A stretch of DNA of 64,000 bases from Aralia elata (GCA_034770075.1 CM068377.1:69046358-69110357); one strand, 5' to 3'. Counted from the stretch's first letter, positions 44,270 through 55,467 are shown. Translations and numbers: made by a program. Notes: generated by a model not told the origin, from the letters alone.

Positions 44270-47200
44270 GTGTACCAATTTGAGTAATCCTTGCCTAACA
44301 AATGGTCTTGCAAATTTGAATGATGATTATGATTTTGACATTGAGCTGGATTTCGATTTAATGGGCATTGAACAAGACGAGACAGATTACGACGATGCGC
44401 CTGACGAGATCAAAGGATGGGTCGAGGACAAACCCAAACCCAACTTGGACCAAACCGTCACCATTGATATTGGAACCCCTGACAAACCAAAAGAACTCAA
44501 GATAGGGACAGACCTTACCCCCAGCCAAAAAGCCGAAGTGACTGAGTTGCTAAAACAATATGAGGATGTCTTTGCCTGGTCTCATGAGGATATGATCGGA
44601 TTGTCCACCGACATTGTGGTACACCGATTACCCATCAAGGAGGGTTTCCGGTCTGTCAAACAAAAATTAAGAAAGTTGAAACCGGAGTGGAGCCTAAAAG
44701 TAAAGGAAAAGATCATCAAGCAGTTCAGGGCGGGAATCATTATGGTGTCCACTTACCCGGAATGGTTGTCCAATGTAGTCCCAGTGGCTAAACCTGGAGG
44801 AAAAGTAAGGGTATGTGTAGACTACAGAGATCTAAACAAGGCCAGTCTCAAGGATAACTTCCCGGTGCCTTTCATACACATCCTGGTAGATAACACAGCC
44901 CAGTACGAAATGTACTCTTTTGTGGATTGCTTCGCGGGATATCATCAGATAATGGTGGCAGAAGAAGATCGAGAAAAGACCGCATTCATCACCCCTTGGG
45001 GCACTTTCTGCTATAGGCGATTGGCTTTTGGCCTCACAAACGCGGGGGCTACTTATCAGAGAGCCATGATGGCCTTGTTCCACGATATGATGCACCAGGA
45101 GATAGAAGTCTACGTGGATGACATTATTGTGAAATCGAAGGTAGAATCCGATCATATAACCCATCTCAAAAAGCTATTCGATCGGCTCAGAAAGTATAAT
45201 TTGAAACTCAATCCAGCCAAGTGTGCGTTCGGAGTGCAGTCGGGTAAGCTCTTGGGATTCCTGGTGAGTGATCAGGGCATTGAGTTGGACCCAGCAAAGA
45301 TTAAGGCCATTGTGGATATGTCGGCACCTCACACAGAAAGGGAGATAAGAGGATTCCTCGGGAGGATAAACTTTATCAGCCGTTTTATATCCCACTTAAC
45401 GACTACATGTGAGCCGATTTTCAAATTGTTAAGAAAGGGTGCTTCCCAAGAATGGAATGAGCAATGTCAGAGGGCTTTTCAGATCATTCAGAAACAACTG
45501 ACGGAGGCACCAGTGCTGGTACCCCCGAAGGATGGGATCCCTTTGTTTATGTATATATCTGTCAACGCCATCGCGATGGGATGTATGCTGGGACAAAAGA
45601 ACGAGGCGGGTAAAGAGCAGGCCATCTATTACCTCAGCAAAAGATTTAGCCAATGTGAGCAGAATTACACTCCCATCGAGAAGACCTGTTGTGCTCTGGC
45701 CTGGGCTGCAGGGAGATTACAGCACTACCTCCATGGGCATACAACGTACTTGATATCAAGAATGGACCCCCTAAAATATATTTTTGAAAGGCCCATGCTG
45801 AATTGTCGACTATCAAGATGGCAGTTAATCTTACAACAGTTTGACATGGTGTACGTGACCCAGAAGGCCATGAAAGGACAGGGAATTGCAGATCAGTTGG
45901 CAGAAGCCCCGTCAGGAGGGATGGAGCCTTTGGAAACTCTTCTTCCGGGCGAGGATATATTTTGGGTATCACGCGAGAAATGTGATGACGAGGGACAGTT
46001 CTGGAAGCTATATTTCGATAGGGCCATGAATGCCGAGGGGGCAGGAGCCGGAGCGGTCCTAGTCTCTATCACCGGAGAACAATACCCCGTGGCCACTAAA
46101 CTTCGTTTCAGCAATTCGAACAACACCGCTGAATACGAGGGGTGTATCTTGGGACTCCGCTTGGCCCGTGACATGGGAGTGAAGAGACTAGCGGTGTTCG
46201 GGGATTCAGAATTGGTAATCAGACAGGCAATCGGGATATACAACACTAAGGAGCTTCGGTTACTTCCATACCATCGTTGTGTCATCCAGCTGATGCAAGA
46301 GTTCGAGGATATCGCCTTCCGCCATATTCCTCGGGGACGAAATGACTTTGCCGATGCATTGGCGACTCTGGCCTCCTTAATCCACGTGATCAAGAGTAGG
46401 GACAGTCCACAGATTGAGATCACCGTACAGAATGCCCCGGCATATGAGGAACATGTGGCAGTGTTATCAAACGAGGTGGGGTTGACGAGGAAGCCTTGGT
46501 ATCACGACATAAGGGAGTATCTGAGAGATAGGTCCATTCCCGACCTGGCAAATCGGACTGAGAGGATGAGAATTCAAAAGATGGCGATGAAGTTTTACCT
46601 GAGTGGGGATTCACTTTACGAAAGGGATGCCGGGTTGGGATTGTTGCAATGCGTAGATGAAACGCAATCCCAAAGGATTATGAATGAAATCCATGGCGGG
46701 GTGTGTGGGCCACACATGAGTGGACCGATGTTGGCCAAAAAGATCTTGAGGACAGGGCATTATTGGTTAACGCTGAAAGCCGATTGCGATGATCATGTCA
46801 AACGGTGTTATCAATGCCAGGCGCACGGTAATGTGATCCATACACCTCCCAAGGAACTGCACTGTATGACCTCCCCGTGGCCATTTTTAATGTGGGGAAT
46901 GGATGTAATCGGGCCAATAGAGCCCAAAGCAAGCAACGGACACCGATTCATTTTTGTCATGATCGATTATTTCACCAAATGGGTAGAGGCAGCTTCCTTC
47001 CCCAAGGTAACTCAGGAGGTCATAGTCGGGTTCATCAGGAATAATGTCATTTGTCGATACGGGCAGCCTGAGGTTTTGGTCTCTGACAATGCCAAGAATT
47101 TAAACAACACCCTCATGAAGGGATTGTGTGACCAGTTCAAAATCAAGCACCTCAATTCCGTCATTTACCGTCCTAAGATGAATGGGGCAGTGGAGGCTGC

Positions 47201-47744
47201 AAATAAGAACATCAAGAAAATCATGGCCAAAATGTCTGCCAATCATCGGGGATGGCCGGAACTGCTACCCCTCACTCTGCTGGCATACCGAACATCAACG
47301 CGTACTTCTACAGGGGCAACCCCTTACGCTTTGGTGTATGGAATGGAGGCTGTTCTACCAGTTGAGGTTGAGATGGCGTCCCTCAGAATAGTGATCGACG
47401 CTCAGATAGGCGAGGAGGATTGGATGAAAAGTCGATACGACCAATTGGCCCTAATTGATGAAAGGATAGTGGCTGCTGTTTGGCATGGTCAACTATATCA
47501 ACAGAGGATTTCTCGATCATACGATAAAAAGATAAGACTTCGAAAGTTCAAGGAAAACGATTTGGTGTTGAAAAGAGTCATGCCTTGTCAAGACGAAGCC
47601 AAGGGGAAGTTTGCCCCGAACTGGGAAGGGCCATTTGTGATTAAGAAAGTGCTATCCAGAGGAGCCCTCATATTGCAAGAAATGGATGGTGAGGTATTTC
47701 CACAACCCCTCAATTCTGACTCGGTGAAGCGGTTCTACGCTTAA
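44270..47744 (+). CDS. Pol: RT, RNase H, second (archaeal-type) RNase H, integrase
   Basis: The open frame runs 44226-47744, but coding probably begins at the acceptor, 44270. RT lies about 1.6 kb in length from VCVDYRDLNKAS, with active site EVYVDDIIVKS near 45112. The first RNase H lacks catalytic Asp residues (MYISVNAIAMG, TYLISRMDPLKYI). A second RNase H follows with Asp in LYFDRA, Glu in AEYEG, Asp in FGDSELVI and Asp in NDFADALA, as known for the Tat clade. Integrase has HHCC (EIHGGVCGPH, CYQCQ), Asp in WGMDVIG, Asp in VSDNAKN and Glu in AVEAANK, ending in a GPF-type block. No internal stop occurs, so it may be functional. Confidence 0.92.
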
Positions 47745-48199
47745 GTCATCATTTCCTTTTTCCCTTTGAAAGCGAACTACGTAGGACCTGATCTCCCAAC
47801 TTGTGGGGGTACGTAGGCAGCCATCATGGCGCGGTCCGATCCCTTAAAAAATAATCCTTTCCCTAACCGAATCCAATTTTCAATAGCCAGATAAAACCTT
47901 CCTACACCCTCAAAACCTTTCCGAACAGTTAACCAAAGTCTGAGATTCAATCCGATGAAATCAAAAGGCGTGCGGCAATATCTGTCAAATCTCCATCAAG
48001 ACTTGAGAGGAGAAAGAAGGCGAAATGTCAAAATCGTGGTCAACTGGATAAAATGAGGATCTAATGAAAGGCAATGATACGGCAAAAGGGAAAATGACTA
48101 AATTTAAATGCATGTCTATATATATGAGTCATTTTATTACAAGATTTCTCTTTCAATAACTGATGAAACTAACATAGTCCATGCAGGAAATAAAATAAT
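47745..48199 (+). other. Spacer after pol with the CTACGTAGG motif
   Basis: Between the sense pol stop and the end of the antisense frame lie two copies of an ACGTAGG motif (GAACTACGTAGG near 47774; GGTACGTAGGCAGCC near 47808), set around a CCTGATCTCCCAACTTGTGGG stem-like stretch. I recall this block as a common sequence after pol in Tat/Ogre elements. It may help RNA 3' processing of converging transcripts; that is a guess. Confidence 0.5.
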
Positions 48200-49765
48200 C
48201 TACAAATCTGAAACTAGCTGAAGCAGGATGGACAAGGTGGTGGATAGATCTAAAGCGTCAGCATCTCCTGCAATTTGCTGCCCCATCATATCAATACGAT
48301 CTAGTAAAGCAATAGCTCGGCTGACAGTCCCAAAATGAGCATCTACCACTGCCCTGGTCTGAAATACAATGGCCTCTCTGTCAGCAATGGCAGCATCTCT
48401 AGCCCGAATGGCATCATCTCTCTCGACAAGGGCGGCATCCCTCTCGGCTTCAGTAGTAATCAAGGCCAGGCGGAGTCGGGAATCCTCAGTAACCCGACTC
48501 GGGGCAGAATCGGCTGAGACGGTGTGGTCTGTGGTATCCTTTGGGGAAATCACTCCAGAGTCATCAAAGGCCCCAGTCCGACTCAAACTAGCCGAATCCA
48601 AGTCTCCGCGTAACCACTGTACGTAAGCAAATGTCTGGATGTGACAGCTCTCACTATATTCGGCAAGGGTCCTGCAATCCCAAAGCTCGTATACCTGCAA
48701 TAGATCCCTCTCTGTATAGGATGATATAAGGAATCGGTATGCGGCTGCACCCACGAAGGGGTGTAAATCCTGTGTCTGATCAAACTGCCCCATAACCGCC
48801 AGGGGATGATAGGTCGTCACGCCCCTCAAACCAGCGATGGGGATGAAATCCAGGTTAGACACATGAGTCAAGAAGCTCATGAAGGAGCAATAGCCCGAAT
48901 GGACCAATAGGTGAAAGGGATCCTCAATGACAGACAAAAATGATGTCCGGGAGGCCACATCAGTACAACTCACGGGACGAAACGAAAACTGCATGGTTAT
49001 GTCATGGCTAAAGCAAAACCCTCGGCGACGGAAGTGACCGATGGGACTAAGATGACTCATGAACCACATATACAACAAAATCGAGCTCCCTCTGAATACC
49101 CTGCCTCGGAAAGACTGGCAATATGAGGCTGACATGTAAGTATCCGCCAATATCATGGGAAGGATGGTGTGATCCTCCTGAAGGGATCTAACGGCCGCGA
49201 TAACCCGCATGTCCAACTGATCGGATCCTGCGGGCAAGTACAAAACTGAGACAACACAGGCCATCAGAACGTCTACTCTCAAGGAACCCCAGCGCTCCTC
49301 GGACACGGAAAAATCACCGAAGAAAAGACGAAAGCTGTCGGGTGAACCAAATCGGTCGATCAAGAACTGAAGGGGAACCATATGGTCTGATATGATCACC
49401 GGTAACAGGACAGCCCTCCGCAAACCGGTAAAGGTCAAGAACTGACGGCGCATGGAACCAGCCGTGACCCTGGCACAAGGTCTATCCAAAGGCAAGCCGG
49501 TGAAGCGAGCGTACTCCTCCAGGGTGGGGGTCAGCTCTACTGTCCCTAGCCTAACCACCTGACGGGCAGGGGCCCAATAGCTCAGAATACTATCCACAAA
49601 GCCCGCTGGCACCTGAAAGGTCAATAAGGACAAAGAATGGCCCAAAAGACCATCTGCGATAACCCTGTCTGCCGGCAATAAACTGTCGAACCAGCGGAGG
49701 AGACTGCCAACCAACCCCGTGGGAGGAATGGAATCCAAACGTACCACAGCATCTGAGGACGACAT
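48200..49765 (-). CDS. Antisense DUF7745-like protein with C-terminal coiled coil
   Basis: 521 codons from the ATG at 49765, on the strand opposite gag-pol. The N-terminal two thirds resemble the plant DUF7745 pattern: LTPTLEEYARFTGLPLDRP near residue 80, then a helical block VIAAVRSLQEDHTILPMILADTY near 190, and SILLYMWFMSHLSPIGHF near 235. Residues about 420-500 form a heptad-rich coiled coil (AERDAALVERDDAIRARD). Directly before the ATG the minus strand reads TTTTTTCACAG, a good acceptor, so an upstream non-coding exon or an in-frame exon may exist. The frame is intact. The biochemical role is unknown. Plant-gene-like antisense ORFs between integrase and the 3' LTR are known from Tat-clade elements. 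Confidence 0.72.
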   Translation of the reverse strand: MSSSDAVVRLDSIPPTGLVGSLLRWFDSLLPADRVIADGLLGHSLSLLTFQVPAGFVDSILSYWAPARQVVRLGTVELTPTLEEYARFTGLPLDRPCARVTAGSMRRQFLTFTGLRRAVLLPVIISDHMVPLQFLIDRFGSPDSFRLFFGDFSVSEERWGSLRVDVLMACVVSVLYLPAGSDQLDMRVIAAVRSLQEDHTILPMILADTYMSASYCQSFRGRVFRGSSILLYMWFMSHLSPIGHFRRRGFCFSHDITMQFSFRPVSCTDVASRTSFLSVIEDPFHLLVHSGYCSFMSFLTHVSNLDFIPIAGLRGVTTYHPLAVMGQFDQTQDLHPFVGAAAYRFLISSYTERDLLQVYELWDCRTLAEYSESCHIQTFAYVQWLRGDLDSASLSRTGAFDDSGVISPKDTTDHTVSADSAPSRVTEDSRLRLALITTEAERDAALVERDDAIRARDAAIADREAIVFQTRAVVDAHFGTVSRAIALLDRIDMMGQQIAGDADALDLSTTLSILLQLVSDL

Positions 49766-49978
49766 CTGTGAAAAAATAGTATCAAAAAGACTGTACAGGG
49801 GTCATTCTCTATCCATGAATAAAAAAGCATGCATCATACAGTTAAAAATAAAACAAGTGAACTCCATAAAGATAAAAAGGGAACTGTGCATAATAGATAA
49901 ATGAGTTCAGTACATAGTGCATAAATGAAAAAGAAATCTAAACAGATGCAGGTACAAAAAGCCCTATCCTATCCTGAT

Positions 49979-51952
49979 CTAAATAAAATCAGTATCATCT
50001 ATGAAAGCAGGATCCTCGAACTGATCCCCTGGGGTCGTCGAGCTCGGAGGACCAAAGTTCATATCAGGAATGTATGGATGCGCTGTGGCATCAGATGAAC
50101 TCAGGCCTGCATCATAACCCGCACCGTCTGGATCGTAGGCGTAAGCCTCCTCCGGGGTCCGGCCCAGCACCCGAAGAAACAACGACAACTGATCTACCTG
50201 ACGGGTCAATGTGGCGATCTGCTCAGCGTGGGTGGGGGTCCGAACACAGGCAGCCCAATCAGTCATCGTCACCGAGCCTGGAACCATGTCTCCAAGAAAG
50301 AAAGTGGCCCGAGTCTGAGGACCGATGGTACGGGGCACCCACCAGGTACGGAATGCATCACTCGTACTGGGACCCGTAGAAAGCATCCGACCGTCCTCCC
50401 CGGCGAGCATGATCTCCGAGGGCTGAGAATCCAGCGGCCAGGAAGTAGTGAAAGGAAGGGAATGCGGGATGCGAATCTCTCCGGTCACACATCTGAAGGC
50501 GCGCTCCCCTAGGTACATCACCCAACCTCCAACACTCTGCAGGGTGAGACGACGGGTGGAAAGTGCAAACTCCGGGCCGGAAGGATGTCCATCGGTGAAC
50601 CCCACAGCCAGATGCTCCGAAAGATAGGGAGTCCAGACGACCTCCGCAGCAGTGATCAGCTCCAGCTGAATGCGACAATGGGCAAAGCTGCCCGACACTG
50701 GGACCTCCTCTAAAGTGCTGTGATGCCATCGCCGACCCCGGGGATAAGTGTCCGGGCCAAGGGTGGTGACAGGCCTCAAGCATGGAAAACGCTCGTAAGC
50801 CCAGAACTGTGAACGGAAACAAGGCAGGGCGTGAGTAACTATTAAAATGCGAAAAAGAGAAATGAAATAAAGATAAGTGCAATAAATCAAAAGGAGGAGA
50901 AGACTCACCAACAGGAAGTGATAGAAACCGAGCCAGGCATCGGTCTGTCCCTCTGAACGTAGACGCAGACCATGGAGGAAATAAGCGAAGGTGAACGACC
51001 CCCAGTCGTAGTCACCAATCCGGTCTACATCTCGAACAGCCCCTACGACGCTGAAGTGGATGGTAGATGAGTTGTTCCCTAGGAAACAACCCCTCATGAT
51101 AGTCAGGAACAAGCGCCGTAGCAGGATGTCACGAGTGCCTTGATCCGCTGGGATAGGCTGTGCGTATAGACCTTCGACAGCATCGACAGCTAATGCTCCG
51201 GACCGGATACTGCGGGCCTTGAAGACCCGGTCATCGGCAGCAAAGCCCAAAAGAGCGCGGACCTCTGCTGGAGTAATATCGAGGTCCAGGGGGACACGGG
51301 ACCCGGTGAACTCGATCCCCGTGATATATCGCCAATCCCAAGGGGTCAGCACGACCTCACAGTCCAGAAGATGAAGGGACTGGGTCTGATGAAACCACCT
51401 CTCGGACAAGCCCGCATATAACCCCAGGGGCACTGGCGGGGAATGATGGTGTAGAAGTGGAGAAGGCCCCAGGAGTCCACCACCGCACGGTAATCATTGT
51501 GCAAGGCCACGTAAAGGGAGTAAATGTTGAACCAGTTACCCCTCGGCTGGGTAAACTCAGGCACCTGTGAAAATCACCAATGGTTCAGTCCAGATAGAAC
51601 AGAAATTGAGGAATTGAGAGCAAATTCAGAGCAGAATTGAATATACCTCATTAGCAACAAGGGATGCCGAGGGATGACGGCTGAGATCCCGACCCAATAG
51701 GTCGGGTATCTGGACAGAAGCGCCAGATAAAGCGCGATGAGAAGGGCGAGCCGGTGTGCTGGAAGACGGCTCCTCCACTGCAACCTCCGGAGGAATAACC
51801 TCCTCAACGTCCGGATGATCAGGACGGATGACAGCCTCCGTCAAGCGACGAGCCTGACGGGTCCGAGGAGGAACAGGGGCAGGTGCAGCCCTACGACGGC
51901 GAACACCCGAAGTCCGAGAGGCAGAAGAGCTAGTGGGCGCATCAGAATCCAT
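49979..51952 (-). CDS. Antisense plant-mobile-domain-like gene with two introns
   Basis: Three exons: 51952-51647, 51564-50909, 50806-49979. Intron 1 (51646-51565, 82 bp) is GAG/GTATAT...TTCACAG/GTG. Intron 2 (50908-50807, 102 bp) is TTG/GTGAGT...TTCACAG/TTC. Both are phase 0. Exon 1 encodes a Ser/Pro/Arg-rich N-terminus. Exon 2 holds the domain start (WGLLHFYTIIP, ERWFHQTQSLHLLDCEVVLT, WRYITGI), which fits the PMD pattern also seen in MAIN/MAIL1 proteins. The FWAYERFPCLRP block follows intron 2, as LWAWERFP does in PMD proteins. A one-base loss in a C run near 51440 shifts exon 2, so this copy encodes a broken protein unless that base is an assembly error. The C-terminus has a short coiled coil and an acidic tail. 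Confidence 0.75.
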
Positions 51953-52057
51953 AGCTGGGATAGAACAGGCGAAAAGGAAGGTAAGTTCCCTTTTAAAAAT
52001 TATGCAATGAATATTCTAAATTCCTATCCTCATCATATAATTAATGCAGCATGATAC

Positions 52058-52096
<39 letters not shown>

Positions 52097-52680
52097 GAGT
52101 TCCGTCTATAAAATGGACATCCCATGCATATCCAAGCATGTTTTTCATATGTGTAAATAAAGCATGTAAAGTGCCATAAATGCATGATTTTCTTTCAAAA
52201 AGGAGCAAACATATACGTGGGATCGCCTCATGAACATAAAATAGGACTCACACAGTTAATACATAGTATGTATATATGATAGTACATTGCATAGCATTGT
52301 AAAGCATACATTTTATCTCTAAACATGCAAATAGTCAAATGTATAGCAAAACATTGACGAAATTGAAAAGTGACCGGTCAAAGTGTTACCTGTAGCGCGT
52401 AGATCGATCCTACCGGAGTAGTTTTTGCAGGAAAGTTGAAAAAATCGACAAAAGGCCCTTGCAAACAAGCAAAAATCGAGAGAATCTATGTGAGTTGGAA
52501 GTTGAAAGTGACAGATCTGGAAGCGGCGAGCCGCTTATACATCCCGATCTTGGCCGCAGATGTATCTGCGGCTGGCCGCAGATCAATCTACGGTTGGCCG
52601 CAGATCCATCCGCGGCTGGCCCTGGTGGGTCCCACCTTGCTCCCTTGTAGCCAATTGACGTGTTGAGTGAAAAAAGATCA
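51953..52680 (+). other. Upstream region of the antisense gene; hairpin motif cluster
   Basis: This non-coding stretch lies between the antisense gene start and the tandem repeat. It has an A31 run (52062-52092). At about 52550-52622 it has three tandem GGCCGCAGAT...ATCTGCGGCTGGCC-type hairpins, the same motif as in the LTR. The promoter of the antisense gene would lie here; I see no convincing TATA box. Confidence 0.6.
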
Positions 52681-53136
52681 CGCGATGGGTGACCGGCGAC
52701 GATACCCAGCCCCGATGAGACGATCGACCGGCGACGATAACCGGCGATCACGAGATGGATGTCCGGCGACGAAAACCGGCTCCGACAAGATAACCAACCG
52801 GCGACGATAACCGGGGGTTACGAGATGGGTGACCGGCGACGATACCCGGCCCCGACGAGACGATCGACCGGCGACGATAACCAGCGATCACGAGATGGAT
52901 GTCTGGCGACGAAAACCGGCTCCGACAAGATAACCAACCGGTGACGATAACCGGGGGTTACGAGATGGGTGACCGGCGACGATACCCGGCCCCGACGAGA
53001 CGATCGACCGGCGACGATAACCGGCGATCACGAGATGGATGTCCGGCGACGAAAACCGGCTCCGACAAGATAACCAACCGGCGACGATAACCGGGGGTTA
53101 CGAGATGGGTGACCGGCGACGATACCCGGCCCCGAA
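52681..53136 (+). repeat. 140-bp tandem repeat (about 3.3 copies)
   Basis: Copies begin at 52681, 52821, 52961 and 53101 (the last partial), each starting CGAGATGGGTGACCGGCGAC. Each unit itself holds four to five versions of CCGGCGACGATAACCGG, so it grew from a shorter repeat. Copies differ at only a few positions. Frames reading through the array are by-products. Confidence 0.95.
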
Positions 53137-53360
53137 CGAGATGATAGATTGGAAGAGTGAACCTAACGACCAACAAATACGGTCAGAGGGTTGCTGCATT
53201 GACACTCTTTCGAATGTTTAAATGCGCTACATCTTGTGTTGTACCATAAACTACATGTGTTGCATCGTGTGTGTATTATCATATCTGTGCACTGTCATTC
53301 AGACATCGGGTGTCTGTTTCTTTATCCTGTTCATTTCATTTAACATTTCATAAACATGAT

Positions 53361-53373
53361 AAAGAGGGGCAGC
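53361..53373 (+). other. Polypurine tract of the Tat/Ogre-type element
   Basis: AAAGAGGGGCAGC directly precedes the 3' LTR start TGTAGACACCC and would prime plus-strand synthesis. Confidence 0.8.
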
Positions 53374-55462
53374 TGTAGACACCCAAATTTTGCACTTCGT
53401 ATACTAACCTTGACAGGAGGGCAAATTCGTCAAATGGACCGGCCTGCGAGAGCAAAAGACAGAAAAGGTACGGACGCTCGACGCCACCATGATAATTTAC
53501 AACCGAAATCGACATGACAACAAGGCTATCCGAATTTGGCATTCCCGAAAGGTGTGGCACGCCTCCCAGTGATTCCCGGACTGTAAAATACGAACCTGTC
53601 AGCGAAAAGTAGCGTCACGGTACGAAAATCGAGGCGTAGCACGAAAATTGAGAAAGTCAAGCCAGCCAGCCGCGGATTGATCTGCGGCCAAGTGGGTGCG
53701 CCAGCACGGAAACCAGGAAATCAGCACTATCAGCTGAGTGCGATGGGAGATGGGCCAGCCGCAGATCAATCTGCGGCTGGCTCTGGCCAGCCTATTTCAG
53801 CCCAGTTTCGTGCAGCATACAGGAGTTCAGCAGTTTTGGCGGAAGAAGAAGAAAAACAGCAGCAGTTTTAGCTCGAAAATAGAGAGAAATAGCAAAAATT
53901 CTTGTAACAATTGAGAGAAAAAGAGAGGAATTTTCCCTTATTGTGGGATTCTATCAATACATCTCATACTTCACTCAATACACAAGTTTCTACACAATTT
54001 TGGTATCATTTGCAAGGTGAAAATCTCCTTATTTTTGCAACTTCTATCATGTCATTTGGTTCAATTAAATTGAAATTTTTAAGAATATTGTTGAACAATC
54101 ATGGATTAGGGATTATTGGTGAGGGTTCCATTGGAACAAAATTCTTCCTAATAACCCGATGATATCCAATTGGTGAAATTTCTAGTTTGTTCATGGATAT
54201 ATATTAAGTGTAGTTTAATTGATTGTATTTCTAGGATGTGTTAGGCAATCCACGTTGTTATTATTGTAGTATTCCTTTCGTGAGCGCGTGGTAATCGTGG
54301 TTGTGAGCCTAGGAAAGCGACCCCGTGGTCCAAATCCGATGATGGACGTTTTATGTAAATAGTAAGAATGATGTAGTTTCCGTAGTAAATCTGTAATCGT
54401 TGGGCCTTAAAACGACGCTAAGGCGAGAATCGGATTTAAGGCCCCGTATTAGTGGAATATGTGATTGTTGGCGTTCGGGGTATTTTGATGGCTTACATGC
54501 CCATGAATAGCCCCGACGCGTGTTTATGCTTGATTTGATTTATGAGACGAAATTGATTTCAAAGCTAAACGATAAGATTTTCATAAAATCAAATCAAACT
54601 AGGTTATTAGAATCACGAGGCTAAAATTGGGAATGCTAATGGGTGTCGATTCCTATTTAACGAGAAGGTAAAAGAAAAAAACATTTTTCAAACATCACAA
54701 AATTTATTTTATGGAAATAAGTAATGTTTTATTAAACCTTTGTGCATAGGGTTAAAGAGATCCTAAAAGTTGCCCGTCATGGTATTTACGAAAGCAACGT
54801 ATAGATCTCGATTCCTATTTTAACGAAGGTTTAGAAAACTCTTGTTTTTGCCAAAACGACACCTAATGAAAATCTCATAAGTTTTGACAATTAAAATCAA
54901 ACCTTTTTTTTTTTTGTCATAAAGCTTTCTCGTATAAGCCGAAAGACATTCTAAAGCATTCTCAAAAATAAAGCACGTCTCTTTCATAAAACACCAAAAA
55001 GAATTCATTTTTATACAAAACTCACCACAACATTTTTATACAAAACTCACCACAACATTCATTAGGCACACACACACACATACGCACACATACACCTTTC
55101 ATGAATTAAAGGATAGGAAAGTATCAAGATTGCGGTAACCGTGTTTCACGGAAGTGGGGGGTGCCTAACACCTTCCCCTCACTTAAGCAAGCCCCCGAAC
55201 TCCATGAATCTCGATTCGCGGACCAATTAACTCGGAGTCACATATGAGCCAGCGATTTATAAAAAACGAAAACTCGGATGAGTTGGTACATCCATTTCAA
55301 ATATACCAACTGGCGACTCTGATTAATTGGCTAATCATAAAAGGCGATCTTTCAAAATCCCGTTGACATTAATGCCGACCTTTTCCAAAAATCATTAAAT
55401 CAAGAAGGATAAAATTGGAAAAGACTAAAAGGACCCGCGAAGGGAAAAAACCAGCGTCGACA
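53374..55462 (+). repeat. 3' LTR of the Tat/Ogre-type element (2089 bp)
   Basis: It starts TGTAGACACCC, ends AGCGTCGACA and is followed by the TSD CTATG. It is nearly identical to 38130-40219, with scattered transitions, a shorter T run and a longer CA run. Confidence 0.95.
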
Positions 55463-55467
55463 CTATG

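Larger units (their letters stand above)
38130..55462 (+). mobile_element. Complete Tat/Ogre-type Ty3/gypsy element (17.3 kb, TSD CTATG)
   Basis: The LTRs are 2090 and 2089 bp, and CTATG flanks the element at 38125-38129 and 55463-55467. It has a tRNA-Arg-type PBS, gag-protease, an intron, pol with two RNase H domains, antisense genes, tandem repeats and a PPT. The LTR pair differs at only a few dozen sites by eye, mostly transitions, so insertion is recent compared with its surroundings. The pro-RT intron resembles Ogre elements, but the extra sense ORF that Ogre carries before gag is not seen, so I leave the exact Tat subgroup open. Confidence 0.93.

Noticed and set aside
45893..46423. 176-residue minus-strand frame under pol
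   Set aside because: It lies opposite the second RNase H and has no domain of its own.
52062..52092. A31 run as the tail of a retroposed host mRNA
   Set aside because: It is on the wrong strand and side for the antisense gene, which also keeps introns.
52681..53136. CRISPR-like array
   Set aside because: Repeats are directly adjacent without unique spacers, in a plant retrotransposon.
52759..53221. Repeated 60-63-residue frames starting MSGDENRLRQD
   Set aside because: They recur every 140 bp because of the tandem repeat; not separate genes.
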